DNA of 64,000 bases, from assembly GCF_900109455.1 (NCBI RefSeq), contig NZ_FOAG01000002.1, forward strand, positions 186,001 through 250,000, read 5' to 3'. Positions within the stretch are counted from its first letter, which is position 1; each line of letters opens with the position of its first letter. Of this stretch, positions 26,531 through 35,555 are shown one piece after another. The notes beneath the pieces are model-generated. The model searched no databases. It saw only the letters and a program-made list of their open reading frames with translations, and was not told the DNA's origin. Made by a program: the position numbers and the translations under genes. The stretch is from Roseovarius azorensis. GTDB lineage: Bacteria > Pseudomonadota > Alphaproteobacteria > Rhodobacterales > Rhodobacteraceae.

Positions 26531-28177
26531 ATGCATACCCCGATGACCCCGGCAAAACTCTTCGCCACCTGGTTCGACGCGGTTGTGTTCGATCTCGGGC
26601 GGCAAATGCGCTGGACCTTCCTGCCGCCGCTGATGGTCTATTTCGCCGCCGGTTTCTCGGGCCTGACGATGATCGTCGGCACGTTCTTCGTAAAGGAATA
26701 CCTCGATCTTTCCGCCGCCTTTCTCGCCGGTCTCGCCTTCTGGGCCGGGTTGCCCTGGGCGCTCAAGATGCCGCTGGGGCACCTGGTCGATATCGTCTGG
26801 CGCTGGAAATGGCTGTTGGTCTACCTTGGGGCGGGGCTGATCGGCCTGTCGGTGTTTATCATGTATCTGCTTCTGACGCAGACCGAAATGATGACCGCGA
26901 TCATGCCGATGAGCGCGTGGTACATCACCTCCTACCTGCTCGCGCCCTCCGGCCTTGTGATCCAGGATGCCGTGGCCGACGCAATGTCAGTCGAGGCGGT
27001 CCCGCGCTTTGACGAAGCGGGCCGAGCGATCCCGCCCGAACAGTCCCGCGCCATGCACACCACCATGCAGACCCTTGGCCGCTTTGCATTGATCTCCGGC
27101 ACCGTAGCGGTGGCGATGCTCAACATCTACATGTTTTCGGGGATCGAGGCTCTCGACGCAGAGGCCAAGCGCGCGACCTACGCCACGATCTATCTCACCG
27201 CGCTTCTGATCCCTCTCGTTTCGGTTTCGGGCGTGGTTCTTGCCGCCGTGCAGAAATACCGCCTGCGCCTTGGCCTGCTGACGCGCGGCCTGTCGGCGGC
27301 CGAGGCCAACACCCTGTTTGAACGCCCGGACGAGAAGACCACACCGAACCCATGGTATTTCATCGGCGGGGCGGGGTTTGTCGCGCTCTCGCTCACCATC
27401 GGCCTCAGCAATATCGCCTTCGGGCAAGAGATGATCTTTGCCGGGTCCATGCTGATCGTGCTGCTGCTCATGCGTCAATTGCTGTCGGTGCTTGACCCGG
27501 CGCAGGCCCGCGCCCTGATCGGCACCGCAATCATCATCTTCATCTTTCGCGCCACGCCACGGGTAGGGGATGGCTATACCTGGTTTTCCATTGACGTTCT
27601 GGGGTTTGACCAGCAATTCCTCTCGGTGCTCTCGCTCATCGCCTCGGTGCTGACGCTTGTCGGCATGATGATCCTGCGCCCGCTCATCGCCAATCACACG
27701 ATCGTCTTTATCATCGTGATCCTGACGGTGGCGGGGGCTGTGCTGTCGCTGCCGAATATCGGGCTGTATTACGGAATTCAGGATGTAACCGCGCCGCTGA
27801 CCGGGGGCGTGGTCGATGCACGCTTCATCGCGATCATGGATACGGCGCTCGAATCGCCTCTCGGGCAGATCGCGATGATCCCGATGCTGGCCTGGATCGC
27901 GCGCAATGCGCCCGGCAATCTCAAGGCCACGTTCTTTGCCGTCATGGCTTCGTTTACAAACCTGGCGCTGTCGGCCAGTTCGCTCTTTACCAGGTATCTC
28001 AACGAGATCCTTGTCATCACCCGCGAGGTGACCGATCCCGCCAGCGGTCAGATCACCACGCCCGCCGATTACACCGATCTCGGGATCCTGCTGATCCTGG
28101 TGACGCTGATCACCGTTGGCCTGCCGCTCCTTGCGGTTTACGCCGTGCAGAATTCCCGTCTCCGAAGCCGCGACTGA
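26531..28177 (+). CDS. BT1/folate-biopterin-type MFS transporter
   Basis: A 548-residue inner-membrane protein with at least twelve hydrophobic segments. The N-terminal region (FLPPLMVYFAAGFSGLTMIV, ALKMPLGHLVDIVWRWKW, SGLVIQDAVADAMSVE) matches the BT1 (folate-biopterin transporter) branch of the major facilitator superfamily as I know it. A long polar loop (SVEAVPRFDEAGRAIPPEQS) follows the fourth helix. A second ATG at 26543 is an alternative start. Its tight coupling to thiN raises the possibility that it imports thiamine or a pyrimidine rather than a pterin; this is inference. Confidence 0.8.
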   Translation: MHTPMTPAKLFATWFDAVVFDLGRQMRWTFLPPLMVYFAAGFSGLTMIVGTFFVKEYLDLSAAFLAGLAFWAGLPWALKMPLGHLVDIVWRWKWLLVYLGAGLIGLSVFIMYLLLTQTEMMTAIMPMSAWYITSYLLAPSGLVIQDAVADAMSVEAVPRFDEAGRAIPPEQSRAMHTTMQTLGRFALISGTVAVAMLNIYMFSGIEALDAEAKRATYATIYLTALLIPLVSVSGVVLAAVQKYRLRLGLLTRGLSAAEANTLFERPDEKTTPNPWYFIGGAGFVALSLTIGLSNIAFGQEMIFAGSMLIVLLLMRQLLSVLDPAQARALIGTAIIIFIFRATPRVGDGYTWFSIDVLGFDQQFLSVLSLIASVLTLVGMMILRPLIANHTIVFIIVILTVAGAVLSLPNIGLYYGIQDVTAPLTGGVVDARFIAIMDTALESPLGQIAMIPMLAWIARNAPGNLKATFFAVMASFTNLALSASSLFTRYLNEILVITREVTDPASGQITTPADYTDLGILLILVTLITVGLPLLAVYAVQNSRLRSRD

Positions 28178-28202
28178 CCTGCGCGGCATCCCTGCGGGAC
28201 GC

Positions 28203-29522
28203 CTATCGCACCGTCGCCCGCTCCAGCGCGGGATAGCGCAGGGCCAGCGTCATGCCGCGCGCTACATAGCTGATCAGCAGCGCCACCCACAGCCCGTGAT
28301 TGCCGATCAACGGCACCAGAGCGATCACCGAAATCACATAGATCACAAGGCTGACCGCCATCATGTTGCGCATGTCCCGTGTGCGTGTGGCGCCGATGAA
28401 GATGCCGTCGAACATCCATGCTGCCAGCCCAAGGATGGGCGCGAAAACCATGTAGATCAGATAGACGCGCGCCTCTTGTTGAACCTCATGCGCTTTGGCC
28501 ATGAGGTCGATCAATGCCCCACCCCAGAGCGCGAATGCCACCGCCAGCAGCACGATGATGCCAAGTCCCCACTGGCTCGTCCGCAACGCGCCCTGCCGCA
28601 GGGCCGCGCGGTTCCTTGCCCCCACCGCCTGCCCAACCAGCGCCTCGGCGGCAAAGGCAAAACCGTCGAGCGCATGCGCAGTGATGTGCAGGAACTGCAA
28701 CAGCACCTGATTGGCCGCCAGGGTCACATCGCCGAAATCGCTGCCCAGAAACAGGAACGAGATGACAATGCCCTCCAGCATCAATGATCTGAGCAGAATA
28801 TCGGTATTGACCGAGGCCATGTTTCTAAGCCGCTCCGGATCGAACACCCGTGGCCAGTCCCGCCATGCAGGAACCCCAAAGGCATCCCGGCAGAACCAGA
28901 AACCCAGCGCCAGACCGCCCCATTCCGCCAGAACCGTCGCCCGCGCAACCCCCGCCACGCCCCAGTCCAGCCCCAGCACGAACCACAGGTCCAGCAGGAT
29001 GTTGATACCGTTCATCAACACCTGAATGGCCAGCACCGCGCGCGTGCGCTCCTGCGCGATCAGCCAGCCGGTCATGCCGAAAAGCGCGATCATCGCCGGC
29101 GCGCTCCACACCCGGATGGCCATATACTGCCGGGCAAGCGTCTCGACCTCGTCGCTGGCCGGGGCAAGCTGAAAGGCGGCCCAGAAAACCGGAGCCTGCA
29201 GGATGATGATGACCAGCCCCCCGGCAAACCCGATCATCAGCGCGCGCGTGAGCAGGGCCGCCACCTCGCCCACCTGCCCGGCCCCATGCGCCTGACTGGT
29301 CAGCCCGGTCGTGCCCATCCGCAGAAAGCCGAAGATCCAGTAGATTCCGGTCAGGATCACCGCACCGATCCCCACCGCACCGATCGGCGCGGCAAGACCC
29401 AGCTGTCCGACAACCCCGGTATCCACAGCGCCCAGGATCGGCACCGTGGCGTTCGAGATCACGATGGGCAGCGCTATTTTCAGAACCCTGCCATGCGTGA
29501 TCGACCGGACCGCCTCAGCCAT
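28203..29522 (-). CDS. MATE-family multidrug efflux transporter (DinF type)
   Basis: A 439-residue protein with twelve hydrophobic helices in two MatE halves (first half starting HGRVLKIALPIVISNATVPI with the diagnostic AVDTGVVGQLG, second half containing AANQVLLQFLHITAHALDGF). It would export cationic compounds using a sodium or proton gradient. The start overlaps the 3' end of the upstream thioesterase gene by 8 nt, so the three genes 30446 to 28203 form one leftward operon. Confidence 0.92.
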   Translation of the reverse strand: MAEAVRSITHGRVLKIALPIVISNATVPILGAVDTGVVGQLGLAAPIGAVGIGAVILTGIYWIFGFLRMGTTGLTSQAHGAGQVGEVAALLTRALMIGFAGGLVIIILQAPVFWAAFQLAPASDEVETLARQYMAIRVWSAPAMIALFGMTGWLIAQERTRAVLAIQVLMNGINILLDLWFVLGLDWGVAGVARATVLAEWGGLALGFWFCRDAFGVPAWRDWPRVFDPERLRNMASVNTDILLRSLMLEGIVISFLFLGSDFGDVTLAANQVLLQFLHITAHALDGFAFAAEALVGQAVGARNRAALRQGALRTSQWGLGIIVLLAVAFALWGGALIDLMAKAHEVQQEARVYLIYMVFAPILGLAAWMFDGIFIGATRTRDMRNMMAVSLVIYVISVIALVPLIGNHGLWVALLISYVARGMTLALRYPALERATVR

Positions 29523-30024
29523 CCCGGCGCGGCATCAGGAAATGCCCCGTCGCCTGTGCAAAGGGCCGCCCGCGATTGTCCTGCCAGGCCTCGACATGCA
29601 CGCTGGCGTAGCGGCGGCCGGATCGGTTGACCTGCGCCCGCGCATAGGCATCGCGCGGTAGGCCGGAACGCAGGTAATCCACGGTGAAATCAATGGTTTT
29701 CGGCAGGCGCGGCAGGGCGCCGCCGACAATCGCCTCGGGATCGAACGCGCCGCTTTCGATCTCTTCCCAGAGCATCCCCCAACTGAGGCCGATGATCGCC
29801 GTGATCTCGAGAAACGCCGCCGTCGCGCCGCCATGCAGCGCAGGCAGCAGTGGATTGCCAATCAGCTTGTCGTCATAAGGCATGATCGCGGTCAGCTCAT
29901 CGCCGCGCCGGTCGAACGCGACCCCCAGAAAACGGATATAGGGCACACCCTGCACCAGCGCATTGAGCGCCGCGTCGCGCCGCTGCTTGATCACCTGTAC
30001 GGGTTCGGGACGGGGCCGCGCCAT
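29515..30024 (-). CDS. PaaI-type hot-dog thioesterase (long form)
   Basis: A 169-residue hot-dog fold protein. The active-site region LPALHGGATAAFLEITAIIG (HGG followed by the long central helix) and IDFTVDYLRSG are diagnostic of the PaaI/YbgC-like thioesterase group, which cleaves acyl-CoAs. The ATG at 30024 shares its first base with the stop of the upstream paralogue (TGATG). Acyl-chain specificity cannot be read from the sequence. Confidence 0.87.
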   Translation of the reverse strand: MARPRPEPVQVIKQRRDAALNALVQGVPYIRFLGVAFDRRGDELTAIMPYDDKLIGNPLLPALHGGATAAFLEITAIIGLSWGMLWEEIESGAFDPEAIVGGALPRLPKTIDFTVDYLRSGLPRDAYARAQVNRSGRRYASVHVEAWQDNRGRPFAQATGHFLMPRRDG

Positions 30025-30446
30025 CACTTGCCCTCCACGGTGAAGGTGCCGGTCGCGGTCGCCACCGGCAGCGTGTCGTCGTCATCGGTCGCCCGCGCCC
30101 GCACAAAGGCCACGGACCGGGTGATGTGATAGCATTCCGCATGCGCGCGAATCATCTGCCCCGGCGTCGCCGGGCGCATGTAGTCGATACGCAGGTCGAT
30201 TGTCGCCGTCCCGCCGGGCGAGGCCGGATGGCTCATCGCCGCCGCCCCGCAGCAGGTGTCCATCAGGGCCGAGATCGCCCCGCCATGAATCACCCCCGTC
30301 TCGGGATCACCAATGAACCGGGCGTCATAATCCATCTCGATATCCGCCCTGCCCTCGCTCACATGCGTAAGCCGCATGCCAAGCGCGCGGGAATGCGGAA
30401 TCGCCTCCATGAACTGCTTGGCGATCTTGCTCTTCTGGTCGCTCAT
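30024..30446 (-). CDS. PaaI-type hot-dog thioesterase (short form)
   Basis: A 140-residue paralogue of the next gene. It shows TGVIHGGAISALMDTCCGAA, the central-helix motif with HGG and the catalytic-type Asp, and TIDLRIDYMRPATPG. The cysteines in DTCCG are unusual but not known to be catalytic. Being divergent from the MerR gene at 30565 and next to a beta-oxidation block, it may clear stalled acyl-CoAs. Confidence 0.87.
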   Translation of the reverse strand: MSDQKSKIAKQFMEAIPHSRALGMRLTHVSEGRADIEMDYDARFIGDPETGVIHGGAISALMDTCCGAAAMSHPASPGGTATIDLRIDYMRPATPGQMIRAHAECYHITRSVAFVRARATDDDDTLPVATATGTFTVEGK

Positions 30447-30564
30447 CCTTGTCCCCGCAGGTCACCTCCTGCCCTTTATGAGCCGGATTTTACCGGACCT
30501 GCAAGAGCGGCAGTTGCGCTCTTTCCGGCTTGCTCCTAACCTCTGAACCGAAGGGGGCGCGCCC

Positions 30565-30933
30565 ATGACGGAAAAACGACTGTCCTTCAAGGAAATGTGC
30601 GCGGCATACGATGTCACGCCGCGTACGCTCCGCTATTACGAATACATCGAACTGCTCCAGCCCGAGCGCGAGGGCCGCGCGCGTTACTATGGCCCGCGCG
30701 AGCGTGCCCGCATGACCCTGATTTTGCGCGGCCGGAAATTCGGTTTCGCGCTCGAGGAAATCCGCCAGTGGCTGCTGATCTATGAAAACGAGGGCACCGA
30801 CGCGCAGATGCGCAGCTGGATCGCACTTGCCGACCGGCAGCTTGAGGAACTGGCAGAGCAGCGCGCGCAGCTGGATCAGGCAATGGCCGAACTGAAACAG
30901 CTGCGCGACGAGACCGAGGCCGGTCTCGACTGA
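30565..30933 (+). CDS. MerR-family regulator (acyl-CoA-type, first paralogue)
   Basis: A 122-residue regulator: winged helix-turn-helix at residues 6-75 (FKEMCAAYDVTPRTLRYYEY, the MerR hallmark) and a C-terminal dimerisation coiled coil (DRQLEELAEQRAQLDQAMAE). No metal-binding cysteines are present. It is clearly paralogous to the second MerR gene 170 nt downstream (shared VTPRTLR-YE and LILRG-RFGF-LEE segments). By context it controls the fatty-acid operon or the thioesterases behind it. Confidence 0.9.
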   Translation: MTEKRLSFKEMCAAYDVTPRTLRYYEYIELLQPEREGRARYYGPRERARMTLILRGRKFGFALEEIRQWLLIYENEGTDAQMRSWIALADRQLEELAEQRAQLDQAMAELKQLRDETEAGLD

Positions 30934-30990
30934 TCGTCTGCCCGCCGGGGAAACAAAGTTGTCCGCAGCCCCCACTGACCTTGCCTGATC

Positions 30991-31029
30991 TTACGTCAAC
31001 CTGAAAGTGACGTGACGTAGCAGTTACGT
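30991..31029. promoter_or_regulatory. Array of ACGT half-sites, candidate MerR-type operator
   Basis: Four ACGT cores lie at 30993, 31010, 31015 and 31026 within 39 bp (TTACGTCA, TGACGTGACGTA, TTACGTAA), and a fifth at 31055. TTACGTCA and TGACGTGA are inverted around a 9-nt centre. ACGT-containing palindromes are typical of LiuR/MerR regulators of acyl-CoA catabolism as I recall them. The array lies 76-114 nt upstream of the second MerR gene. Confidence 0.6.
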
Positions 31030-31104
31030 AAAGCAATCCGATTGTTGTAACCAAACGTCATGATCCGCAGATTGTCCGCAAAACCTGCGACAAAGGGCAA
31101 ACCG

Positions 31105-31506
31105 ATGACCGACGATACAATGACAATCCGCCAGATGTGCGAGGCATTCGACGTAACCCCCCGCACCTTGCGGTTCTACGAGGCCAAGGAACTGCTCTCG
31201 CCCCGGCGAATCGGGCAGCGGCGGCTCTTTACCCGGCGCGACCGGGCCCGCCTCAAGCTCATCCTGCGGGGCAAGCGCTTTGGCTTCAGCCTTGAAGAAC
31301 TGCGCCAGCTGCTCGACCTCTACGACAAGGGCGACCAGCAATTCACCCAGATGTCCCGTGCCTACGAGGTGGCGCAGGAACGCCTGGCCGACATGGAAAG
31401 GCAGCGTGACGAACTCGATGCCGCAATCAAGGAGTTGCGCGAACAGATGATATGGGGCGAGCGCATGCTGGCCTCGCTCAGGACCAGCCGGAACGCAGCC
31501 GAATGA
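31105..31506 (+). CDS. MerR-family regulator (acyl-CoA-type, second paralogue)
   Basis: A 133-residue MerR protein with the DNA-binding segment RQMCEAFDVTPRTLRFYEAK near the N-terminus and a long C-terminal coiled coil (QERLADMERQRDELDAAIKE). I chose the ATG at 31105 (GGGCAAACCG upstream) over the in-frame ATG at 31060, whose extra 15 residues are basic and not family-like. It precedes the acyl-CoA dehydrogenase by 33 nt, so it is probably the local regulator, similar to LiuR-type proteins. Confidence 0.9.
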   Translation: MTDDTMTIRQMCEAFDVTPRTLRFYEAKELLSPRRIGQRRLFTRRDRARLKLILRGKRFGFSLEELRQLLDLYDKGDQQFTQMSRAYEVAQERLADMERQRDELDAAIKELREQMIWGERMLASLRTSRNAAE

Positions 31507-31539
31507 TCCGGCGCGACAATTGATTTCAGGGAGAGATAT

Positions 31540-33318
31540 ATGCCTGTCTACACCGCCCCGACCCGCGACATGCAATTCATTCTGCATGAGGTTCTGAACG
31601 TATCGGCCTCGGACACCCCTGGCTATGCCGAGTTGGAGTCCGATTTCACCAGGGCCGTTCTGGAAGAGGCGGGCAAGCTCGCGTCAGAGGTGCTGTCGCC
31701 GCTCAACCCGGTGGGCGATTCCGAGGGTTGTCATCTGGAAAACGGTGTGGTGCGCACGCCCAGGGGTTTCAAGGCGGCCTTCGATCAGGTGCGGATGGGC
31801 GGCTGGACCGCGCTCGACCTGCCCGAGGAATTCGGCGGGCAGAACATGCCCTATATCCTCGGCACGGCGGTGGGCGAGATGTTCTCGGGCGCCAATCAGG
31901 CGTTCACCATGTATCAGGGTCTGACCCATGGCGCGGCCTCGGCGATCCTCGTGCACGGCACCGAAGAGCAAAAGCAAACCTATCTGCCGAAGATGGCCAA
32001 TTGCGACTGGACCGGCACGATGAACCTGACCGAGCCGCATTGCGGCACCGATCTGGGGCTGATGCGCACCAAGGCCGAACCGCAGGGCGACAGCAGCTAC
32101 AGGATCACCGGGCAGAAGATCTTTATCTCGGCGGGCGAACATGACATGGCCGAGAACATCATCCATCTTGTATTGGCCAGGATCCCCGGCGGGCCTGAGG
32201 GCATCAAGGGCGTCTCGCTCTTCATTGTGCCGAAGTTTCTTGTCAACGACGACGGCAGTCTGGGCGACCGAAACGGCGTGACCTGCGGCAAGATCGAGGA
32301 AAAGATGGGGATTCACGGCAACTCGACCTGTGTGATGAACTATGACGGCGCCACCGGCTGGCTCTTGGGCGAGGAACACAAGGGCATGCGCGCCATGTTC
32401 ACAATGATGAACGAAGCGCGCATCGGCGTCGGCATGCAGGGTCTGGCACAGGCCGAGGTCGCCTATCAGAACGCGCTCGCCTATGCCAAGGACCGGCTTC
32501 AGGGCCGCGACGTGACCGGCGCTAAAAACCCCAATGGCCCCGCAGATCCGCTGATCGTGCATCCCGACATCCGCCGCTCGCTGATGGATCAAAAGAGCTT
32601 CATCGAGGGCGCGCGCGCCTTCATGCTCTGGGGCGCGGAACTGATCGACCGTTCGCACCGCGGCGGCGACGAGGCCGCCGAGGGGCTGATTTCTCTGATG
32701 ACACCCGTCATCAAGGGCTTTCTCACCGATGAGGGTTACGACATGACCGTGCGCGCGCAGCAGGTCTATGGCGGGCATGGCTATATCGAGGAATGGGGCA
32801 TGTCGCAATTCACCCGCGACGCCCGCATCGCGATGATCTACGAAGGTGCCAACGGCGTTCAGGCGCTCGATCTGGTGGGCCGCAAGCTGGCGCAGGATGG
32901 CGGCAAGCATGTCATGGCCTTCTTCGATCTGGTCAAGACCTTCCTCAAGGAGAACGAGGGCAACGAAGCGCTCAAGGTCGATTTCCTGGACCCGCTCAAG
33001 GCCGCTTCAAAAGACCTTCAGGCTGCGGGCATGTTCTTCATGCAGAACGGCATGAAGAACCCAAACGCCGCGCTTGCGGGCTCTTATGACTTCATGCACC
33101 TTTTCGGCCATGTCTGTCTGGGGCTGATGTGGGCCCGGATGGCCAGGGCGGCGCATGCGGCGCTGGCGGCCGGCACGTCTGACGAGGCCTTCTACAAGAC
33201 CAAGCTGGCGACGGGACGCTTCTACATGAAACGCCGCCTGCCCGCGACCGCGCTGCACCTCGCCCGCATCCAGAGCGGGGCAGAGCCGGTAATGGCGCTG
33301 GAGGCCGAGGCGTTCTGA
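31540..33318 (+). CDS. Acyl-CoA dehydrogenase, long DmdC/FadE-like type
   Basis: A 592-residue flavoprotein catalysing alpha,beta-oxidation of an acyl-CoA. It has the short N-terminal extension of this branch ([19 protein letters not shown]), the FAD/substrate blocks [19 protein letters not shown] and [15 protein letters not shown], the catalytic glutamate in [14 protein letters not shown] (Glu435), and an extra C-terminal domain to residue 592. That layout is shared by 3-methylmercaptopropionyl-CoA dehydrogenases (DmdC) and by medium/long-chain fatty-acid enzymes of marine Rhodobacteraceae, which I cannot separate here. It is the first enzyme of the operon, with a GGGAGAG ribosome site. Confidence 0.93.
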   Translation: MPVYTAPTRDMQFILHEVLNVSASDTPGYAELESDFTRAVLEEAGKLASEVLSPLNPVGDSEGCHLENGVVRTPRGFKAAFDQVRMGGWTALDLPEEFGGQNMPYILGTAVGEMFSGANQAFTMYQGLTHGAASAILVHGTEEQKQTYLPKMANCDWTGTMNLTEPHCGTDLGLMRTKAEPQGDSSYRITGQKIFISAGEHDMAENIIHLVLARIPGGPEGIKGVSLFIVPKFLVNDDGSLGDRNGVTCGKIEEKMGIHGNSTCVMNYDGATGWLLGEEHKGMRAMFTMMNEARIGVGMQGLAQAEVAYQNALAYAKDRLQGRDVTGAKNPNGPADPLIVHPDIRRSLMDQKSFIEGARAFMLWGAELIDRSHRGGDEAAEGLISLMTPVIKGFLTDEGYDMTVRAQQVYGGHGYIEEWGMSQFTRDARIAMIYEGANGVQALDLVGRKLAQDGGKHVMAFFDLVKTFLKENEGNEALKVDFLDPLKAASKDLQAAGMFFMQNGMKNPNAALAGSYDFMHLFGHVCLGLMWARMARAAHAALAAGTSDEAFYKTKLATGRFYMKRRLPATALHLARIQSGAEPVMALEAEAF

Positions 33319-33344
33319 GCAAGACACGCAGGAGGGAGGACAAG

Positions 33345-33557
33345 ATGCCGAAACGATTTCGCCTGACCCGCCGCTTCAACGCCGCGATGACCGAGGACGG
33401 CTATCGCCGGCTGCGAAAATTCGCAGCCGAGGCAGGGCTTGATGAAGGCGAGGCGCTGTCCTTTCTCTTCGAGAACTTCGACAGCGTGATCAATGAGGAC
33501 ACGTTCACGCACCGGCTGCGAATTTTCAATTCAGAGCTTGAGACGCGCAAACGCTGA
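33345..33557 (+). CDS. Small conserved protein in the beta-oxidation operon
   Basis: A 70-residue basic protein ([58 protein letters not shown]). It has a strong GGAGGGAGG site and lies between the two acyl-CoA dehydrogenases with 26-nt and 11-nt gaps. The pattern of a basic strand followed by two helices is reminiscent of ribbon-helix-helix DNA-binding proteins, but I see no definitive motif. It may be an autoregulator or an enzyme partner; function unknown. Confidence 0.8.
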   Translation: MPKRFRLTRRFNAAMTEDGYRRLRKFAAEAGLDEGEALSFLFENFDSVINEDTFTHRLRIFNSELETRKR

Positions 33558-33568
33558 GGGAGGGTTTC

Positions 33569-34705
33569 ATGTCAGCCTGGATGACAGACGAGCATCAGAT
33601 GCTCTCCGAAATGACCGCCAAGTTCATCGCCGATGAATGGCGCCCGCATTTCGAGCGCTGGCGCAAGGCCGGGATCATGGATCGCGAGATCTGGCAACAG
33701 GCCGGTGAACTGGGCCTGCTGTGCCCCTCGATCCCCGAGGAATATGGCGGCGCAGGCGGCGATTTCGGGCACGAGGCGGTGATCTGCATCGAACAGAGCC
33801 GCGCCAATCTGGCAAGCTGGGGCAACCCGATCCATTCCGGCATTGTCGCGCATTACATCCTCGCCTACGGGTCCGAAGAGCAGAAACACCGCTGGCTGCC
33901 CAGGATGGTCTCGGGCGAGATGGTCGGCGCGCTCGCCATGTCTGAGCCCGCCGCCGGATCGGACGTGCAGGGCATCAGGACGCGCGCGATACGCGACGGC
34001 AATGCCTACCGGCTCTCGGGGCAAAAGACATTCATCACCAATGGGCAGCACGCCGGCCTCATCATCGTCGCGGCCAAGACCGACCCCAAGGAAGGGGCAA
34101 AGGGCATCTCTCTGGTCGTGGTCGAAACCGACGGCGCGCAGGGCTTTGCGCGCGGGCGCAACCTGGAAAAGGTCGGGCTGCACGCGGGCGACACCTCGGA
34201 GCTTTTCTTCGACAATGTCGAGATCCCGCCCGAGAACATCCTGGGCGGCGAGGAGGGGCGCGGTTTCTACCAGATGATGCAGCAACTGCCGCAGGAACGC
34301 CTGATCATCGCCTGCGGCGCGCAGGGCGCGATGGAGGGCGCGGTCGAACGCACCATCGCTTACACAAAGGAACGGCAGGCCTTTGGCGGCCCGATCCTGC
34401 AATTCCAGAACACCCGGTTCAAACTGGCCGAATGCCAGACCAAAACCGCTGTCTGCCGCGCCTTTCTGGATGCATGCATCATGGAACATATGCGCGGCGA
34501 GCTCAGCGTCGAAAAGGCGGCGATGGTCAAATACTGGCTGACGGATGCACAGGGCGAGGTGCTGGACGAATGCCTGCAACTGCATGGCGGCTATGGCTAC
34601 ATGGCCGAATATGACATCGCCGAAATGTGGGCCGATGCCCGCGTGCAGCGCATCTACGGCGGCACCAACGAGATCATGAAGGAACTGATCGCGAGGGCGC
34701 TGTGA
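33569..34705 (+). CDS. Acyl-CoA dehydrogenase, LCAD/IVD-like
   Basis: A 378-residue standard-size acyl-CoA dehydrogenase. The FAD-binding blocks [18 protein letters not shown] and [16 protein letters not shown] and the C-terminal [16 protein letters not shown] are clear. Where medium-chain enzymes have catalytic Glu in YEGT, this one has YGGT, as in long-chain and isovaleryl-type enzymes in which the base is supplied by a glutamate about 100 residues earlier. A candidate is Glu256 or Glu260 in [10 protein letters not shown]. It follows the small gene by 11 nt and is in the same operon. Confidence 0.93.
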   Translation: MSAWMTDEHQMLSEMTAKFIADEWRPHFERWRKAGIMDREIWQQAGELGLLCPSIPEEYGGAGGDFGHEAVICIEQSRANLASWGNPIHSGIVAHYILAYGSEEQKHRWLPRMVSGEMVGALAMSEPAAGSDVQGIRTRAIRDGNAYRLSGQKTFITNGQHAGLIIVAAKTDPKEGAKGISLVVVETDGAQGFARGRNLEKVGLHAGDTSELFFDNVEIPPENILGGEEGRGFYQMMQQLPQERLIIACGAQGAMEGAVERTIAYTKERQAFGGPILQFQNTRFKLAECQTKTAVCRAFLDACIMEHMRGELSVEKAAMVKYWLTDAQGEVLDECLQLHGGYGYMAEYDIAEMWADARVQRIYGGTNEIMKELIARAL

Positions 34706-34740
34706 TGCCCGCAACGTCGCATCCGCCCCTTGCCGCCGGA

Positions 34741-34862
34741 CCGGGGGTTTCACACCCCCGGACCCCCGTGAGGTATTTTCCCCAAGAAGAAAACGCCGGA
34801 TCGGTAAAGGACGCGCGGCGGCATGGCGCGGATCCGGCTGCTTCTTCTTGGTCCAAATACCC
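34741..34862. repeat. Hairpin plus inverted pair of a family-typical dispersed repeat
   Basis: CCGGGGGTTTCACACCCCCGG (34741-34761) is a perfect 8-bp hairpin after the dehydrogenase stop. It is followed by GGTATTTTCCCCAAGAAGAA (34772-34791), and an inverted copy of the same element reads GGTATTTGGACCAAGAAGAA on the minus strand (34862-34843). I recall this G/C hairpin plus GGTATTT..CCAAGAAGAA unit from intergenic regions of many Rhodobacteraceae. A diverged copy lies at 39029-39051. It may act as a terminator, attenuator or processing signal within the operon. Confidence 0.65.
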
Positions 34863-34904
34863 AGATCCGACGCCCGCCACAGGCGGCACGCAGAAAGGAC
34901 GCAC

Positions 34905-35540
34905 ATGACGATCAGACTTCACTGCTTCGGCGAATCGGGCAATTCCTACAAGGCAGCCCTGGCGCTGGAACTGTCGGGCCTCGGATGGGAGCCGGTCTTT
35001 GTCGATTTCTTTGGCGGCGAGACGCGGGGCGATGCCTTTCGTCAGGTCAACGTCATGGGTGAGGCGCCCGTGCTGGTGGATGACGGCGTGACCTTGACGC
35101 AATCCGGCGTCATGCAGATGTATATTACGGAAAAGACGGGAAAATTCGGCGGCGAAACACCGCAGGAGGCGCGCGAGGTGATGCGCTGGATGTTCTGGGA
35201 CAATCACAAGCTCAGCAGCCCGGCGGGCATGACCCGGTTCCTGATGAACTTTCTGCCCGCCGAGAAGCGCCCGGCAGAGGTCATCGCCTTTACCCAGGGC
35301 CGTCTCAGGGCTGCCTATACCGCGCTCGATACGCATCTTGCGGGGCGCGACTGGATCGTGGGCGATGGCCTCACCAATGCCGATCTCTCCTGCTGCGGCT
35401 ATCTGTTCTACCCCGAGCCCTTCGGCTTTGACCGCGCCGACTGGCCCAATATCGACCGGTGGCTGACCAATGTCAGCCAGACCCCCGGCTGGAAACATCC
35501 CTATGACCTGATGCCCGGCAGTCCCGCCGACCGCGCCTGA
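34905..35540 (+). CDS. Glutathione S-transferase family protein
   Basis: A 211-residue protein with a thioredoxin-like N-terminal domain (TIRLHCFGESGNSYKAALAL, with GEAPVLVDDG and TQSGVMQMYI forming the glutathione site) and an all-helical C-terminal domain (DGLTNADLSCCGYLFYPEPF). I chose the ATG at 34905, which has AAAGGA upstream; the longer frame to 34848 runs through the repeat. It is embedded between beta-oxidation genes, so it may protect against or act on reactive acyl intermediates. Confidence 0.9.
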   Translation: MTIRLHCFGESGNSYKAALALELSGLGWEPVFVDFFGGETRGDAFRQVNVMGEAPVLVDDGVTLTQSGVMQMYITEKTGKFGGETPQEAREVMRWMFWDNHKLSSPAGMTRFLMNFLPAEKRPAEVIAFTQGRLRAAYTALDTHLAGRDWIVGDGLTNADLSCCGYLFYPEPFGFDRADWPNIDRWLTNVSQTPGWKHPYDLMPGSPADRA

Positions 35541-35555
35541 ACGAAGGAGACCGAC

